Position numbers and translations under genes: made by a program. Shown here piece after piece: positions 39,784 through 48,903 of a DNA stretch of 64,000 bases (the stretch's first letter is position 1; every line of letters begins with the position of its first letter). The notes below the pieces were generated by a model. It had not been told where the DNA came from and did not search any database. It saw only the letters and a list, made by a program, of their open reading frames with translations. The DNA comes from Mycobacterium sp. ELW1 (GTDB lineage Bacteria; Actinomycetota; Actinomycetes; Mycobacteriales; Mycobacteriaceae): positions 4,898,001 to 4,962,000 of the forward strand of contig NZ_CP032155.1 of NCBI RefSeq assembly GCF_008329905.1. The letters run 5' to 3'.

Positions 39784-40572
39784 TCACTGTTGGGTGGTGA
39801 GAACCGAGACAACCTCGTACAGCGGGTCCGGCGACGTGGAGATGCCACCGATGAACGGATGGGAAAGCTCGAGGATGAGAAACAGATTGGTCGCCACGAT
39901 GAGGCCGACGATCGCCACCATCGGGTAGTGCATCCCGGCCTTCTCCACGCCGTAGATGATCACAGTGCCCAGAACCATCGCGCTGGTGAGGAAGATGACG
40001 GCCCACAACGGCCACGGCGGACCGGTGTCTTCGCGTGCGGTGAGCAGACGGACGGTACGGGCCTGACTTACCTTGTCCAAGTTGGCGTATGAGCTCGACA
40101 GGAGAGCCTTCTGGCTGTCGGTCGTCGCGGTCACCTGATGGTAGGCCGCCGACACCTTCGCCAGAGCGGCGTCGGCGTCCGGTGACCGGGCGCTGCGGTC
40201 GCTGTTCCACTCCGCGATGGCGGCGTTCTCGTAGTCGAGCAGGCTCTGCCGGATCCGATCGGCATCGGCCTTCTCGAAAACCCCTAGATCCCTGGCCATT
40301 TCGATAGCTGCCGAACCCTCGGCCCGGGCGTTGGCGTCGGCGGTGGCGATCTGTCCCCACATCGACGAGACGATGAAACCGATGAAGAACGCATAGATGA
40401 AGCCGATGAAGCTATAGGTGAACTTGGTGACGTCATTGTGCTCGTCACGGGTCAGGGCCGGGAACAGGCGTCGCACGCCCGCGGCGAGCAGCATCCCTCC
40501 CCCGCCGATCACGACGATCAGGACGACAAGAAGCAGGCCCGGCGGGATGTGACTGACGATCCACCCACTCAT
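39784..40572 (-). CDS. DUF4239 (bestrophin-like) membrane protein
   Basis: A 262-aa protein with a hydrophobic N-terminal helix, a second helix around residues 50-70 (FTYSFIGFIYAFFIGFIVSS), a long charged helix-rich middle and two C-terminal helices ending near LILELSHPFIGG. The pattern fits DUF4239, thought to be related to bestrophin channels. ATG 40572 has GGGGGAG 8 nt upstream. Function unknown. It is divergent from the small peptide gene at 40771. Confidence 0.75.
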   Translation of the reverse strand: MSGWIVSHIPPGLLLVVLIVVIGGGGMLLAAGVRRLFPALTRDEHNDVTKFTYSFIGFIYAFFIGFIVSSMWGQIATADANARAEGSAAIEMARDLGVFEKADADRIRQSLLDYENAAIAEWNSDRSARSPDADAALAKVSAAYHQVTATTDSQKALLSSSYANLDKVSQARTVRLLTAREDTGPPWPLWAVIFLTSAMVLGTVIIYGVEKAGMHYPMVAIVGLIVATNLFLILELSHPFIGGISTSPDPLYEVVSVLTTQQ

Positions 40573-40770
40573 CGGCGACTCCCCCCACGGGTTGTGCAAG
40601 ACAGGTTCCTTCGACTCTAGGGCTTCGGTGCCACGGGTAAGCCGATCGGTGGACAGTCGCGTCATCCCCGAGACAGCCCGATCAGCGGACTGCCCGAGTC
40701 GAGCCGGCACGCGATAGTGGGTTCACCCCGGATGGCGAAGGGCCGCCCGGACGAGACAGGGAGACATCCG

Positions 40771-40905
40771 ATGAGCACCGTGAAAGCCACCACCGAGACC
40801 GTGACCGTCGGCCGGCTCACCGTCACCACCGACCGCGGACGCGCCGCCGACAAGGCGGGCATCACAGGTCGCGACGGCATGCTCTGCTTCGCCCGCACCC
40901 GCTAG
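40771..40905 (+). CDS. 44-aa peptide, possible modified-peptide precursor
   Basis: ATG 40771 is preceded by AGGGAGA at a good distance and gives 44 residues. The first half is Thr/Val-rich (TVTVGRLTVTT) and the second charged, with a Gly-Arg-Asp-Gly step followed by a single Cys near the C terminus (GRDGMLCFARTR). The next gene starts 5 nt after its stop. No signal peptide or known family is recognised. The size, end-loaded Cys and tight coupling to a partner with a PqqD-like tail suggest a precursor peptide; this is inference. Confidence 0.55.
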   Translation: MSTVKATTETVTVGRLTVTTDRGRAADKAGITGRDGMLCFARTR

Positions 40906-40909
40906 GCCC

Positions 40910-41575
40910 GTGACGCTCGACGCCCGGCTCCGACATGCGTTGTCCTACCCCGCGCCTTTCGTGATCGAGCGACTGGTCAAGGATCGGGTCGCCGCTACCG
41001 CCGACGAAGCCGAACTGCTTTTCACCGAAGCCAAGAAGTACCTGGTGCTCTGCGAGGCAACTCCGGAGATGTCGTTCGGCATGCCGTCGGCGATGGTCGA
41101 CCAGGCGTGGCACGCCTTCATCCTGTTCACGACCGAGTACACCGACTTCGGGCACCGCTTCTTCGGTCACTACGTGCACCACTCGCCCGTCGTCGACTAT
41201 GACCCGACCTATGACCCGACCGCGCAACCACCCTCGAACATCGGCTCCTTCAACGACTTTCAGAGCCGCTATCAGGAGTTGTTCGGTGAGCCGCTGCCGG
41301 CCATCTGGTACGACGACACCAGCGTCACCCCGTCGCGACGCGTCCTCAACGAGGCCTTCCTGCGCGTCGACGTCGATGACGAGACGGTCGCCTTGATCGA
41401 CGACAGCGGGGAAACGGTTCTGCAGGTCAACTCCCTGGCGAGAGAAGCTCTCGACTTCATCGCGGGTACCCGGGATTTCTATGTACGCGAACTGCCGGGC
41501 GGCCTGACCGACGACGAGAAAACCGGCCTGATCGAGGCGCTCGTACGGTCTCGCGTGCTACGTGTGGCTCCCTGA
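40910..41575 (+). CDS. GRDP-like (glycine-rich-domain-protein-like) protein with PqqD-like C terminus
   Basis: A 221-aa protein from GTG 40910. Residues about 50-90 match the GRDP-like/DUF1399 block: MVDQAWHAFILFTTEYTDFG, then HRFFGHYVHHSP, rich in His and Trp and possibly metal-binding. Residues about 150-221 look like a small winged domain similar to PqqD/RRE folds (LQVNSLAREALDFIAGTRD). It is 5 nt from the upstream 44-aa peptide gene. The 3' end overlaps the convergent GNAT gene by 18 nt. Function unknown. Confidence 0.7.
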   Translation: MTLDARLRHALSYPAPFVIERLVKDRVAATADEAELLFTEAKKYLVLCEATPEMSFGMPSAMVDQAWHAFILFTTEYTDFGHRFFGHYVHHSPVVDYDPTYDPTAQPPSNIGSFNDFQSRYQELFGEPLPAIWYDDTSVTPSRRVLNEAFLRVDVDDETVALIDDSGETVLQVNSLAREALDFIAGTRDFYVRELPGGLTDDEKTGLIEALVRSRVLRVAP

Positions 41576-42085
41576 ATCCTCGAGCAGGGTGCCGTAACTC
41601 GACTTGCGCACGGGAGTGTCGCCGAAGACGTCGAATCGCTCGCGTCCGTCGGCACTCCACCCGGCCCGTTCGTAGAAGCGCCGCGCGCCGTCGTTCGCCG
41701 ACAGTACCCACAGGAACGCGCGTTGGTGCCCGGCCGTCCGCAAGCGGTCGCAGCCGGCGGCCAGCAGCGCACGGCCGATCCCGGTGCCCCAGCGCTGCGG
41801 GTCGACATAGAGCGCCCACACCTCACCGCTGTCGGGCATGTCATCGTCGCGCGATTGCCCGATCGTGACGTGGCCGCAGATCGCGCCGTGATCGACCGCC
41901 ACCAGGGTGTAGGGACCGCGGAGTTCCATGGCTTCCAGAACAAACCGCTTCGCCCGCTCCTCGGGGTCCAACGCGTCCAGGTAACTCTGCGCGACGAGGC
42001 CCCGGTAACCAGCACGCCAGGACCGGACATGTACCTGCGCGAGCGCCATCGCATCATCGGGGACGGCTTCTCGGACTTCGACCAC
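41558..42085 (-). CDS. GNAT-family N-acetyltransferase
   Basis: A 175-aa GCN5-related acetyltransferase. VREAVPDDAMALAQVHVRSWR opens the fold, the acetyl-CoA loop is QRWGTGIGRALL, and ANDGARRFYERAGW closes it. The acceptor is unknown. The start at 42085 (M-V-E-V-R) is conventional. It lies 68 nt downstream of the GH13 enzyme on the same strand and is convergent with the GRDP-like gene. Confidence 0.85.
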   Translation of the reverse strand: MVEVREAVPDDAMALAQVHVRSWRAGYRGLVAQSYLDALDPEERAKRFVLEAMELRGPYTLVAVDHGAICGHVTIGQSRDDDMPDSGEVWALYVDPQRWGTGIGRALLAAGCDRLRTAGHQRAFLWVLSANDGARRFYERAGWSADGRERFDVFGDTPVRKSSYGTLLEDSGSHT

Positions 42086-42153
42086 CCGGCAGTATCACCC
42101 AGCCTGTCGTCGAGCGTGCTCATCGTACGAAAGACGTTGCGCGCCAGACCGGC

Positions 42154-44418
42154 TCAGACCGATCCGTCCTCGTCGGCAGGTTCGACTTCGACCAGAAGCG
42201 CCATCCCGTGATGCGGAATCATCTCGACCGCGAAGCTGTGCAGATCGTCGACGACAGCGATGTGCGCTCCGGTGAACATATCCCGCACAGTCGCACCCGG
42301 CGGCAGAGTCTTGGATCGCACAGTGCCGGCGATGTCTTCGTTGGCGAAGTTCAAGACGGTCAGCTGATACTGCTCAGGGGCGTCGAGCTGGTGCACCATC
42401 ACCAACATGCCGCGATGCGACACCTCAGGAATGTCGACCTGCCGGCTGGTCGCAATGCCGTAGTGCGCCCGGACCCGCAGTATCGCCTGCAGTTGGCGCA
42501 GGAAGCTGGTGTCGTCGGCGAGCTGCTCCGGGATCGAGCCGTACAGGCTTCGGCCACGCGGCATTCCGGCGTTCGACTTCGTCGCTGCCGGGTTGACGCC
42601 CATCAGATCGTGCGCGGCGCGGTGGATCCAGCGGGTGTCGCCGCCGTGCATCAGGTCGGCGACCTCGGCCGACGGCAAGGTGAGCATGCCGCACAGGTCC
42701 CAGCCGGACAGCGCGAACACGCCCGGCTGAAGTGCGTTGAACATGGCCAGCAGCAGGTGCGCCCGGCGGATGCGGTCGATGTCATCGTCGATGTCGTCGA
42801 GGTCGCGGTAGCCCAGCGTCGCAGCGATCACTGTCGCTGTGGTGCAAGCGATTCCGTTCGTGGTGAACACGCGGTTGTAGGGTGCGGCCGCTCCGGTGAG
42901 CGCCTCGGTGAGGTCGGCGCGAACACGTTCGCCGAGTGCCTCGCCGGTGATCTCGTGGCCCTTGTAGGTGTAGACGTCGTCCTTGTGGCCGTTCGACCAG
43001 TGCACCAGTTCGTAGGTCAGCTCGTCGTGGTTCTGCAGCGCATGAACCAGCGATGCCGGGTCCACACCCAGTTCGATGGCCGTGCGCAGCGTGAGGCGCA
43101 GGAACTCGGTGTCAGCGGTCGCCAGGGCGTGGTGATAGGCGGGCCGGTTGACGAAGTCGTAGGACAGATCGGCGCCGGTGCCGCTGGTCTCCTTGATGTC
43201 GTCGATCGTCAGGTTCAGCTCCTGGAAGGTGAACCCGCCCAGCTTGCGCACCATGCTCCCGATGAACTGGTTGGCAGCCTGCGACAGCGGGTGACCTTCC
43301 GACCATCCCACGCCGTCGTCCCCGGACGTCTTCTCGGCGCCGAGGAAGCCGTTGGCGTCGAGGCGCAGCCCACCCGAACCGAGATCGGTCAGTGAGTGCA
43401 GTGCGTCGCCGATGACCAGACGCATCCCGGCGAAAGACGGGTCCAGCCAGTTGATCGAGGGCTGACCCTCCTTGAAATAGTGCAGATACACCCAGCGCCG
43501 CTCGACGCCGTCGATGCCGACGACGGGGCGGGTGACGCTCCAGTTGGTCTCCTTGATGCCTTCGGCGTAGAAGATCACGCGCTGGAGCCGGCCGATGATG
43601 TAGCCGGCCTTGTCCAGCCACTCCTCGGTGGCGGCGTCGACGTTGACCGAGTCCCGGCCGTGCGGAACGTCGGGCAGGTGCTCCCAGTCCAGCGGGTCGA
43701 TGTCGATCATGTGGTAGATGCCGGGGTAGTCGGCGTACTTCATCTCCGCCAGCCGGAAGTCCGCGCCCTTGCCGGTGTGGCCGGGCACGATGTCGTCGAG
43801 GATCGTGCCGCCGTACCAGTTCGCGGTGCCGCACATCTGGCGGAACTCGTCTTCGGTGCCGAAGGCCGGGTCGATCTGGGTGCTGATCCGGTCGAAGTGG
43901 CCGTCGACGCTGGGGGTCAGCTGCCAGCCGGCGATACCCCCGGCGCGTTTGACGGGGCCGGTATGAATTCCCTCGATACCGATCTCCGCGAATGCCTTCC
44001 ACATCGCCTCATCGGCCATGGCCTTGAGGAACGACTCATCGGGCCGGGTGATGAGCGACAGCGGGTACGCGGTGAACCAGACCGAAGCGGCCTCGACGGC
44101 ACTGCGAGGACTGGGCGTGGCGTATGGGTTCTGCCACATCGAACCCTGGCCGGAGAATTGCTGGCTGATCTCGTTGGCGTCGGCGAGCATCGATTGTGAC
44201 AACAGCCACGACACGTACGCCTGATTGTCCGCCGTCGGCGAGCCGTCCTGCGCAATCGACCTGCGTACAAACGGGTTTCGTACCCGCGGACGGAATCGCA
44301 ACGTACGAGGTCGGGCGGGGTGTAGATGCTCGTCGTAGGTGATCTCGGCAGGCGCATTGCCGGTTTCACCCTCGTCGGGCGGTCCATCGTCGGGCATGGA
44401 CTCCACCGTCTGCGACAT
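42154..44418 (-). CDS. GH13-family trehalose synthase/alpha-amylase-like enzyme
   Basis: A 754-aa alpha-amylase-superfamily protein. Catalytic residues can be placed: nucleophile Asp in [11 protein letters not shown], acid/base Glu in FTFQELNLT and the transition-state Asp in [11 protein letters not shown]. The N terminus (about 70 residues) is acidic and unstructured; a beta-sandwich end domain follows residue 670. It is distinct from canonical TreS (about 600 aa) but has similar blocks. ATG 44418 has AGGAG 5 nt upstream. It probably remodels trehalose, maltose or alpha-glucan. It is divergent from the F420 oxidoreductase gene. Confidence 0.8.
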   Translation of the reverse strand: MSQTVESMPDDGPPDEGETGNAPAEITYDEHLHPARPRTLRFRPRVRNPFVRRSIAQDGSPTADNQAYVSWLLSQSMLADANEISQQFSGQGSMWQNPYATPSPRSAVEAASVWFTAYPLSLITRPDESFLKAMADEAMWKAFAEIGIEGIHTGPVKRAGGIAGWQLTPSVDGHFDRISTQIDPAFGTEDEFRQMCGTANWYGGTILDDIVPGHTGKGADFRLAEMKYADYPGIYHMIDIDPLDWEHLPDVPHGRDSVNVDAATEEWLDKAGYIIGRLQRVIFYAEGIKETNWSVTRPVVGIDGVERRWVYLHYFKEGQPSINWLDPSFAGMRLVIGDALHSLTDLGSGGLRLDANGFLGAEKTSGDDGVGWSEGHPLSQAANQFIGSMVRKLGGFTFQELNLTIDDIKETSGTGADLSYDFVNRPAYHHALATADTEFLRLTLRTAIELGVDPASLVHALQNHDELTYELVHWSNGHKDDVYTYKGHEITGEALGERVRADLTEALTGAAAPYNRVFTTNGIACTTATVIAATLGYRDLDDIDDDIDRIRRAHLLLAMFNALQPGVFALSGWDLCGMLTLPSAEVADLMHGGDTRWIHRAAHDLMGVNPAATKSNAGMPRGRSLYGSIPEQLADDTSFLRQLQAILRVRAHYGIATSRQVDIPEVSHRGMLVMVHQLDAPEQYQLTVLNFANEDIAGTVRSKTLPPGATVRDMFTGAHIAVVDDLHSFAVEMIPHHGMALLVEVEPADEDGSV

Positions 44419-44540
44419 GAGACTCCTGACTTTGTCTTGCTTCAACCTTGCCTGCCAAACCCGACGACGCGCCACTCGAGTATTGCCACCGGCGCCACGG
44501 GTCGAAACGCTTCGCGGGTCGTGCGCCTAGCCTCGACGGT

Positions 44541-44963
44541 ATGGAAGAACTCTCCGATGACGCGGCCGCGTTCCTCTCCGAGGGCACTCGCACGGCCAAA
44601 CTCGCCTATGTCGCGGCAGACGGCAGGCCGCTCGTTGCCCCGGTGTGGTTCATCGTCGACGGCGGCCAGCTCGTCTTCAACACCGGAAAGGCGACCGCCA
44701 AAGGCCGCGCGCTGAGCCGCGACCCACGGGTCGCGATCTGCGTCGACGATCAGGAACCGCCGTTCTCGTTCGTTCAGGTTCAGGGCACCGCGTCGCTCAG
44801 CGAGGATCCCGACGAATTGCTCGACCTCGCGACCCGGATCGCGGCCCGCTACATGGGCGCCGAGCGCGCCGAAGAATTCGGCAGGCGCAACGGCGTGCCG
44901 GGCGAATTGGTCGTGCGGGTGACCCCGACGAAGGTGATCACGGCGTTCGACGTCGCCGACTGA
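44541..44963 (+). CDS. PPOX-class F420-dependent oxidoreductase
   Basis: A 140-aa split-barrel flavin/F420-binding protein of the pyridoxamine-oxidase-like class. GTRTAKLAYVAADGRPLVAPVW and FNTGKATAKGRALSRDPRV are typical of the F420-using Rv1155-like group. ATG 44541 begins MEELSDDAAAF; the upstream frame is shadow. The substrate is unknown. Its end abuts the stop of the convergent DUF5313 gene. Confidence 0.85.
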   Translation: MEELSDDAAAFLSEGTRTAKLAYVAADGRPLVAPVWFIVDGGQLVFNTGKATAKGRALSRDPRVAICVDDQEPPFSFVQVQGTASLSEDPDELLDLATRIAARYMGAERAEEFGRRNGVPGELVVRVTPTKVITAFDVAD

Positions 44964-45359
44964 TCAGAAGAACGGGTTGCTGTTCTTCTGGTGTTCGGCG
45001 TCCTGGGGGCGCGGGCCGAATCGGGCGATGTAATCCTCTTCGACGCGGGCGTTCTTCTGCCGCTTGATCACGTCGACCAGATTCGGATCCAGGCCGTGCA
45101 CGGCGAGCCGATGCCGCCGCCAAACTTTGTTCAGCGCAAGCGAAATCGCGAGCGTCCACAGATAGAGCGGCACCGTCATCTCGGCGTGCACGTAGACAGA
45201 GTTGTTCTCCACCGGCAGCAGCCAGAACGGCGCCAGGAGGAAGAACGGCGGGATCGCCGCTTTGAGCATGAACCGCTTGACGGCGCCGGGTCCCGCGAGA
45301 TCGTTCGCGACCCATTCCCGCATGGAATCGGGCAGGCGTCGGAACCCGTACGAGTACAT
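44964..45359 (-). CDS. DUF5313 membrane protein, N terminus uncertain or frameshifted
   Basis: A 131-aa reading from ATG 45359, with two hydrophobic helices (about 35-48 and 63-76), a conserved RLPDSMREWVANDLAGPGA start and the tail YIARFGPRP. In other DUF5313 proteins, as I recall them, about 15 residues precede the GYSYG-like segment. The frame upstream here does encode RPNLGQLI directly before this Met, yet has no ATG or GTG before a stop at 45432-45434. An ATG with GAGGAGG just upstream lies in the other frame at 45400, so a one-base frameshift or an unusual start is likely. Confidence 0.65.
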   Translation of the reverse strand: MYSYGFRRLPDSMREWVANDLAGPGAVKRFMLKAAIPPFFLLAPFWLLPVENNSVYVHAEMTVPLYLWTLAISLALNKVWRRHRLAVHGLDPNLVDVIKRQKNARVEEDYIARFGPRPQDAEHQKNSNPFF

Positions 45360-45431
45360 GATGAGTTGGCCCAGATTGGGCCGATCGGCGGACGTGGCAT
45401 CCTCCTCGGGTAGCGGTTTCCTACCCGTACC

Positions 45432-46721
45432 CTACTCGCCGTCGCGCGCGACAATTTCGGTTGAGCTGAGGCGTTGATCACCCTGCCGGCGCCGTGCTTT
45501 ATGCCGGTACATGTCGACATCGGCGTCGCGGATGAGTTCGGCGGCGTCCGCTGTCCGGCTGCGTGCCCACCCCACCGACGCCGTCAGTGTCACCTCGCCG
45601 CCCTCGACGGGATACGTGCCGCTGACCGCAGTCCCCACGTCCTGCACCAATCGCTCGACGATGGACGCGCTGACGTCGTCGACGACCAGGACCACGAACT
45701 CGTCGCCGCCGATACGGTAGACCGCATTGGGCGACGCCACCGCCCCGGCAAGCTGTTGGGCGGCGGCCTCCAGAACGGCATCCCCAGCGGCGTGGCCGTG
45801 CGAATCGTTAACCTTCTTGAATCCATCGAGGTCGATGAACAACGCGGCCACGCAGTCGCCGGGGTGGGCGGAGCGATGTTCGGCGATCCGAGCTACGAGC
45901 GAGTGCCGGTTGTACAGGCCGGTGAGCGGATCAGTCACGGCGCGGTGGGCCAGTTCGACTTCGGTGTCCTTGCGGTCGGTGACGTCCTGAAGCTGGGCGA
46001 TCACGACGTCGGCACCGCCGTGTGCGCGGGGCGCCAGCACCGCGGCGCGATGCACCCAGATGATGGCGCCGTCGCTCCTGACATAGCGGACCTCCGTGTC
46101 GATCTGATCCACCGAGCCGGATAGCAGCTCGCGCCAATCCTGTTCTGCCACAGCGAAATCATCAGGGTGGATGCCGTCGTAGTAGTTGAGAGCCGCCTCC
46201 TCGTGCGGCCGGATCCCCAACAGCTCGCGCAGCGCCGAGTTGATGTAGAGCGCCTGTCCGTCGGTGGTGAACACGGCCTTTCCGAACGGCGCGTTGTCCA
46301 TGCTGATCTCGAACAGCCGCTGAGCGTCATCGCGGGCCCTCTCGGCCTCGACCCGCGCTGTCACATCAGCCACCTGCACGTACAACCCACGCACCTGCCC
46401 GTCGACCACGTCCGGCAGGTAGGAGGCCTGGACATGACGGACAGCGCCGGTGTGGTCGGTCAGGGTCTTCTCGAAAATCTGATCCTCGCCTGCCATTGCG
46501 GCGTAGACGTGCGGCAGGCTCGCCTCGCCGAGGTCTCCGGTCAGCAACTCGGTGATGTGCATGCCGCGGATCTCGGCGGCAGTCTTACCGAAGAACTGTC
46601 GGTGAGCCTCATTGGCGACCACATTTCGCAGATCGCCGTCCCAGTACGCCACCATGGCCGGCAATTTGTCGATGAGCTGCCGCAGTCGATCGACGTCACC
46701 GAACTCATCGGTGTCCGACAT
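45432..46721 (-). CDS. PAS-PAS-GGDEF diguanylate cyclase
   Basis: A 429-aa cytosolic sensor. PAS domain 1 (about 10-125) and PAS domain 2 (about 135-255, ending LQDVTDRKDTE) precede a GGDEF domain (about 265-420). The active-site motif is intact (YRIGGDEFVVL) and FIDLDGFKKVNDSHGH is canonical. No RxxD inhibitory site is seen five residues before GGDEF. It should make cyclic di-GMP in response to a PAS ligand. ATG 46721 has GGAGGG 7 nt upstream. An EAL protein lies 5.6 kb away. Confidence 0.9.
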   Translation of the reverse strand: MSDTDEFGDVDRLRQLIDKLPAMVAYWDGDLRNVVANEAHRQFFGKTAAEIRGMHITELLTGDLGEASLPHVYAAMAGEDQIFEKTLTDHTGAVRHVQASYLPDVVDGQVRGLYVQVADVTARVEAERARDDAQRLFEISMDNAPFGKAVFTTDGQALYINSALRELLGIRPHEEAALNYYDGIHPDDFAVAEQDWRELLSGSVDQIDTEVRYVRSDGAIIWVHRAAVLAPRAHGGADVVIAQLQDVTDRKDTEVELAHRAVTDPLTGLYNRHSLVARIAEHRSAHPGDCVAALFIDLDGFKKVNDSHGHAAGDAVLEAAAQQLAGAVASPNAVYRIGGDEFVVLVVDDVSASIVERLVQDVGTAVSGTYPVEGGEVTLTASVGWARSRTADAAELIRDADVDMYRHKARRRQGDQRLSSTEIVARDGE

Positions 46722-46885
46722 GGCATATCCCTCCGGCAATCGACGCGGACCCTCACCAGAGAATGTTTCGCCAGCATCCGCTCCAGCCCAAACAGGCTAC
46801 GGCCAACGCCGGCAAGGGGGCCAGATGTGCGGACTTCGGCAGGGCCTGCCGGCGAAGGCGCGCCATTGACGATCGTCGAAAACTG

Positions 46886-46958
46886 TGGAGCTAAGGGGAA
46901 TCGAACCCCTGACCTTCTCGATGCGAACGAGACGCGCTACCAACTGCGCTATAGCCCC
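46886..46958 (-). tRNA. tRNA-Ala (anticodon CGC)
   Basis: The minus strand folds as a 73-nt cloverleaf: acceptor GGGGCTA pairs with TAGCTCC (one G-T), the anticodon stem TCTCG/CGAGA encloses loop TTCGCAT with anticodon CGC, and the T arm is AGGGG-TTCGATT-CCCCT. The CCA end is not encoded. It marks the right edge of the 20-kb accessory block. Confidence 0.93.
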
Positions 46959-47009
46959 TTGGTCGGTAGCAGGCTACCAGTCGCAGCCCGCCTTACCGAA
47001 ACCGGCGAC

Positions 47010-48089
47010 CTACTGGCCTGCCGCCCGCGGCAGGTCGAAGTGCCGCGCGAACGCCACCTCGTCGAGGTGCTCGAAGATCGGGTCCTCATCGTCGATGTCC
47101 AGCACCGCGGCACCGGGACGGCGCAGCCGGGACGGTACGACGTCGAATTCGCGGTCCTGGGTGTTCTCGACCCCGAGCCGCGAGCGTGCCATCCGCTGCT
47201 GGCGACGCCGGCGCACCTGCTCCTCGATCCTGGTCTGACGACGCAGGTAGCCCAGGTACAGCACTGTCACGGCACCGGCCACACCGGTGACCCACCACAG
47301 ATCGGAGCTGACGGTGAAGGACAGCACTGCCGTGACGACCATGACCGCGGCCATCGCCATCAGCATCCGCTTGCGGAAGCGGTACTTGCGCGCGCTGACC
47401 GCCGCGGCCGTCGTGGACTCCGAACGACGCGGCCGGCTCGCCCGCGGCGTCACGGTCGTCGCAGGCTCGTCCTCGGCCTCCAGACCTGAAGTGTCCTCGA
47501 CATATTCGTATTCGTCGTCGGTGCCGTCCTGCGGCTGATCCTCGGTGACCGCCTGGAACTGATCGGTGTCATCGCTCGCGGGCGCGGTGTCGGCCTGCTC
47601 GTCGCTGGTCTCGTCGCTGGTCTCGTCGGTCTCCTCGACCTCCGCCACGGGTTCGGCCACCACCGGCGCCGGGGCTTCGTCGAACAGGCTCGGCTGGACC
47701 TGGGCGCTGCGGGCGGTGCCTCCGACCGGCAGTGCGCCGGAGTCCTCGTCGACCACGTCGACGTCGAGGTAATCCGACTCGGCCTCTTCGGTGACCGCGG
47801 CCACCACAACGACCGTGCGGGTGCGCGACGGCGTCACCTCGTCGTCGGAGTCCAACTCGTCGAACTGGTCCTCTTCGGGCTGCCAGTCCGGGTCGTGCCG
47901 ATGACCGGCCGACGGGCCGCTGCGCTTGAACCGGCGCGACTTCTCGCCGCCGTTGAGCACTCGGGTGGCGAGCGCGACGTCACTGGTCCGGCGGACGTTG
48001 TCACGCTTGCTGATGAGCATCGGGACCAACACGAACAACCACAGCACCACAAGCGAAATCCAGAGCAATGATTGGGGGATGCTTGGCAT
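47010..48089 (-). CDS. sepX: Divisome membrane protein SepX/GlpR
   Basis: A 359-aa protein with an N-terminal transmembrane helix (PSIPQSLLWISLVVLWLFVL), a conserved basic stretch SKRDNVRRTSDVALATRVLNGG, then about 150 acidic, low-complexity residues, and two more hydrophobic helices near 250-300 followed by an Arg-rich turn. This matches SepX of Streptomyces and GlpR, the corynebacterial membrane receptor of gephyrin-like Glp. ATG 48089 has GGAG 9 nt upstream. The glp gene lies two genes upstream, consistent with a joint role in septum formation. Confidence 0.88.
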   Translation of the reverse strand: MPSIPQSLLWISLVVLWLFVLVPMLISKRDNVRRTSDVALATRVLNGGEKSRRFKRSGPSAGHRHDPDWQPEEDQFDELDSDDEVTPSRTRTVVVVAAVTEEAESDYLDVDVVDEDSGALPVGGTARSAQVQPSLFDEAPAPVVAEPVAEVEETDETSDETSDEQADTAPASDDTDQFQAVTEDQPQDGTDDEYEYVEDTSGLEAEDEPATTVTPRASRPRRSESTTAAAVSARKYRFRKRMLMAMAAVMVVTAVLSFTVSSDLWWVTGVAGAVTVLYLGYLRRQTRIEEQVRRRRQQRMARSRLGVENTQDREFDVVPSRLRRPGAAVLDIDDEDPIFEHLDEVAFARHFDLPRAAGQ

Positions 48090-48158
48090 GGTGGCCTGCT
48101 CCTTTCGCGTCCAGGCTAGGTCCGTGACCTTGGCAACCCGGGACGGCGCGCCGGAGTC

Positions 48159-48176
48159 AATTACACACTTGTAATT
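48159..48176 (-). promoter_or_regulatory. sepX promoter -10 region with inverted repeat AATTACA-N4-TGTAATT
   Basis: On the minus strand TTGTCA (48188-48183), a 17-nt spacer and TGTAAT (48165-48160) fit -35 and -10 elements, giving a start about 65 nt upstream of sepX. The -10 lies in a perfect 7-bp inverted repeat with a 4-nt spacer. Confidence 0.55.
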
Positions 48177-48206
48177 TGCCCTTGACAAGCACCAACAGCC
48201 ACAAAT

Positions 48207-48221
48207 GTCACATTAGTAACA
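48207..48221 (+). promoter_or_regulatory. MtrA-like direct repeat GTCACA-N3-GTAACA
   Basis: GTCACA-TTA-GTAACA is a near-perfect direct repeat with the spacing of the mycobacterial MtrA motif GTCACA-N3-GTCACA. It lies about 120 nt upstream of sepX and 14 nt downstream of the rimJ stop. Confidence 0.5.
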
Positions 48222-48235
48222 AGTCGCCTCGGCGA

Positions 48236-48889
48236 TCACGCCCAGTGCGCCAGCCCGCGGTGCACCAGCCGACCCGTAACCGAGCCCTCGACCTCTTCCA
48301 CTGTCATCCCCACCAGCAGGTGGTCGCGCCACGCGCCGTCGACATCGAGGTACCGCTCCAGCAGGCCCTCCTCGCGGAACCCGACCTTGGCCAGCACCGC
48401 GCGACTCGCCGCATTCTCCGGGCGCACCGTCGCCTCCACCCGATGCAGGCCGACCGGCCCGAAGCAGTGGTCGAGCCCCAGTGCCAGCGCACCGGTGGCC
48501 ACCCCCGCGCCGGTGACGGCACTGGACACCCAGTAACCGATCCAGGCTGAGCGCAACGCCCCGTGCGTCACGTTGCCGATCGTCAGCTGACCGCTGAACT
48601 GCCCGTCGAGTTCGATCACATACGGCAGCATCCGGCCCTTGCGCGCCTCCGCCCGAAGGCCCGAACACACCGGCGGCCAAGACGAAACCGCGTGCCGCAC
48701 AGTCCAATCCACCTCAGCCGTCGGCTCCCACGGCTCGAGGTAGCGGCGGTCGGCCAAGCGGATGCGGCTCCACATCGCCGCGTCGCGCATTCGCACCGGC
48801 CGCAATCGGATGACCCCGGCGCCCACCCGCAGCGGACCGACGGCAGCGGGCCAGCCCGGGTGCAGGGAACTGTTTCGCCACAAATTCAC
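48236..48889 (-). CDS. rimJ: RimJ-type N-acetyltransferase
   Basis: A 217-aa GNAT protein. LRPVRMRDAAMWSRIRLADRRYLEPWEP at the front and ASRAVLAKVGFREEGLLERYL near the end are hallmarks of the RimJ/RimL group that acetylates ribosomal protein N termini. Actual targets in mycobacteria are less certain. GTG 48889 has GGAG 5 nt upstream. It sits between glp and sepX in the same order as in M. tuberculosis, 14 nt after the glp stop. Confidence 0.87.
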   Translation of the reverse strand: MNLWRNSSLHPGWPAAVGPLRVGAGVIRLRPVRMRDAAMWSRIRLADRRYLEPWEPTAEVDWTVRHAVSSWPPVCSGLRAEARKGRMLPYVIELDGQFSGQLTIGNVTHGALRSAWIGYWVSSAVTGAGVATGALALGLDHCFGPVGLHRVEATVRPENAASRAVLAKVGFREEGLLERYLDVDGAWRDHLLVGMTVEEVEGSVTGRLVHRGLAHWA

Positions 48890-48903
48890 TTCTGCTCCGC
48901 GGT

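Noticed and set aside
42208..43395. 395-aa plus-strand ORF antisense to the GH13 enzyme
   Set aside because: Val/Gly/Arg-biased shadow frame with no motifs; the minus-strand gene has all GH13 catalytic residues.
46886..46958. tRNA-Ala as an att site for an integrated element
   Set aside because: No integrase gene and no repeat of the tRNA 3' end was found elsewhere in the window.
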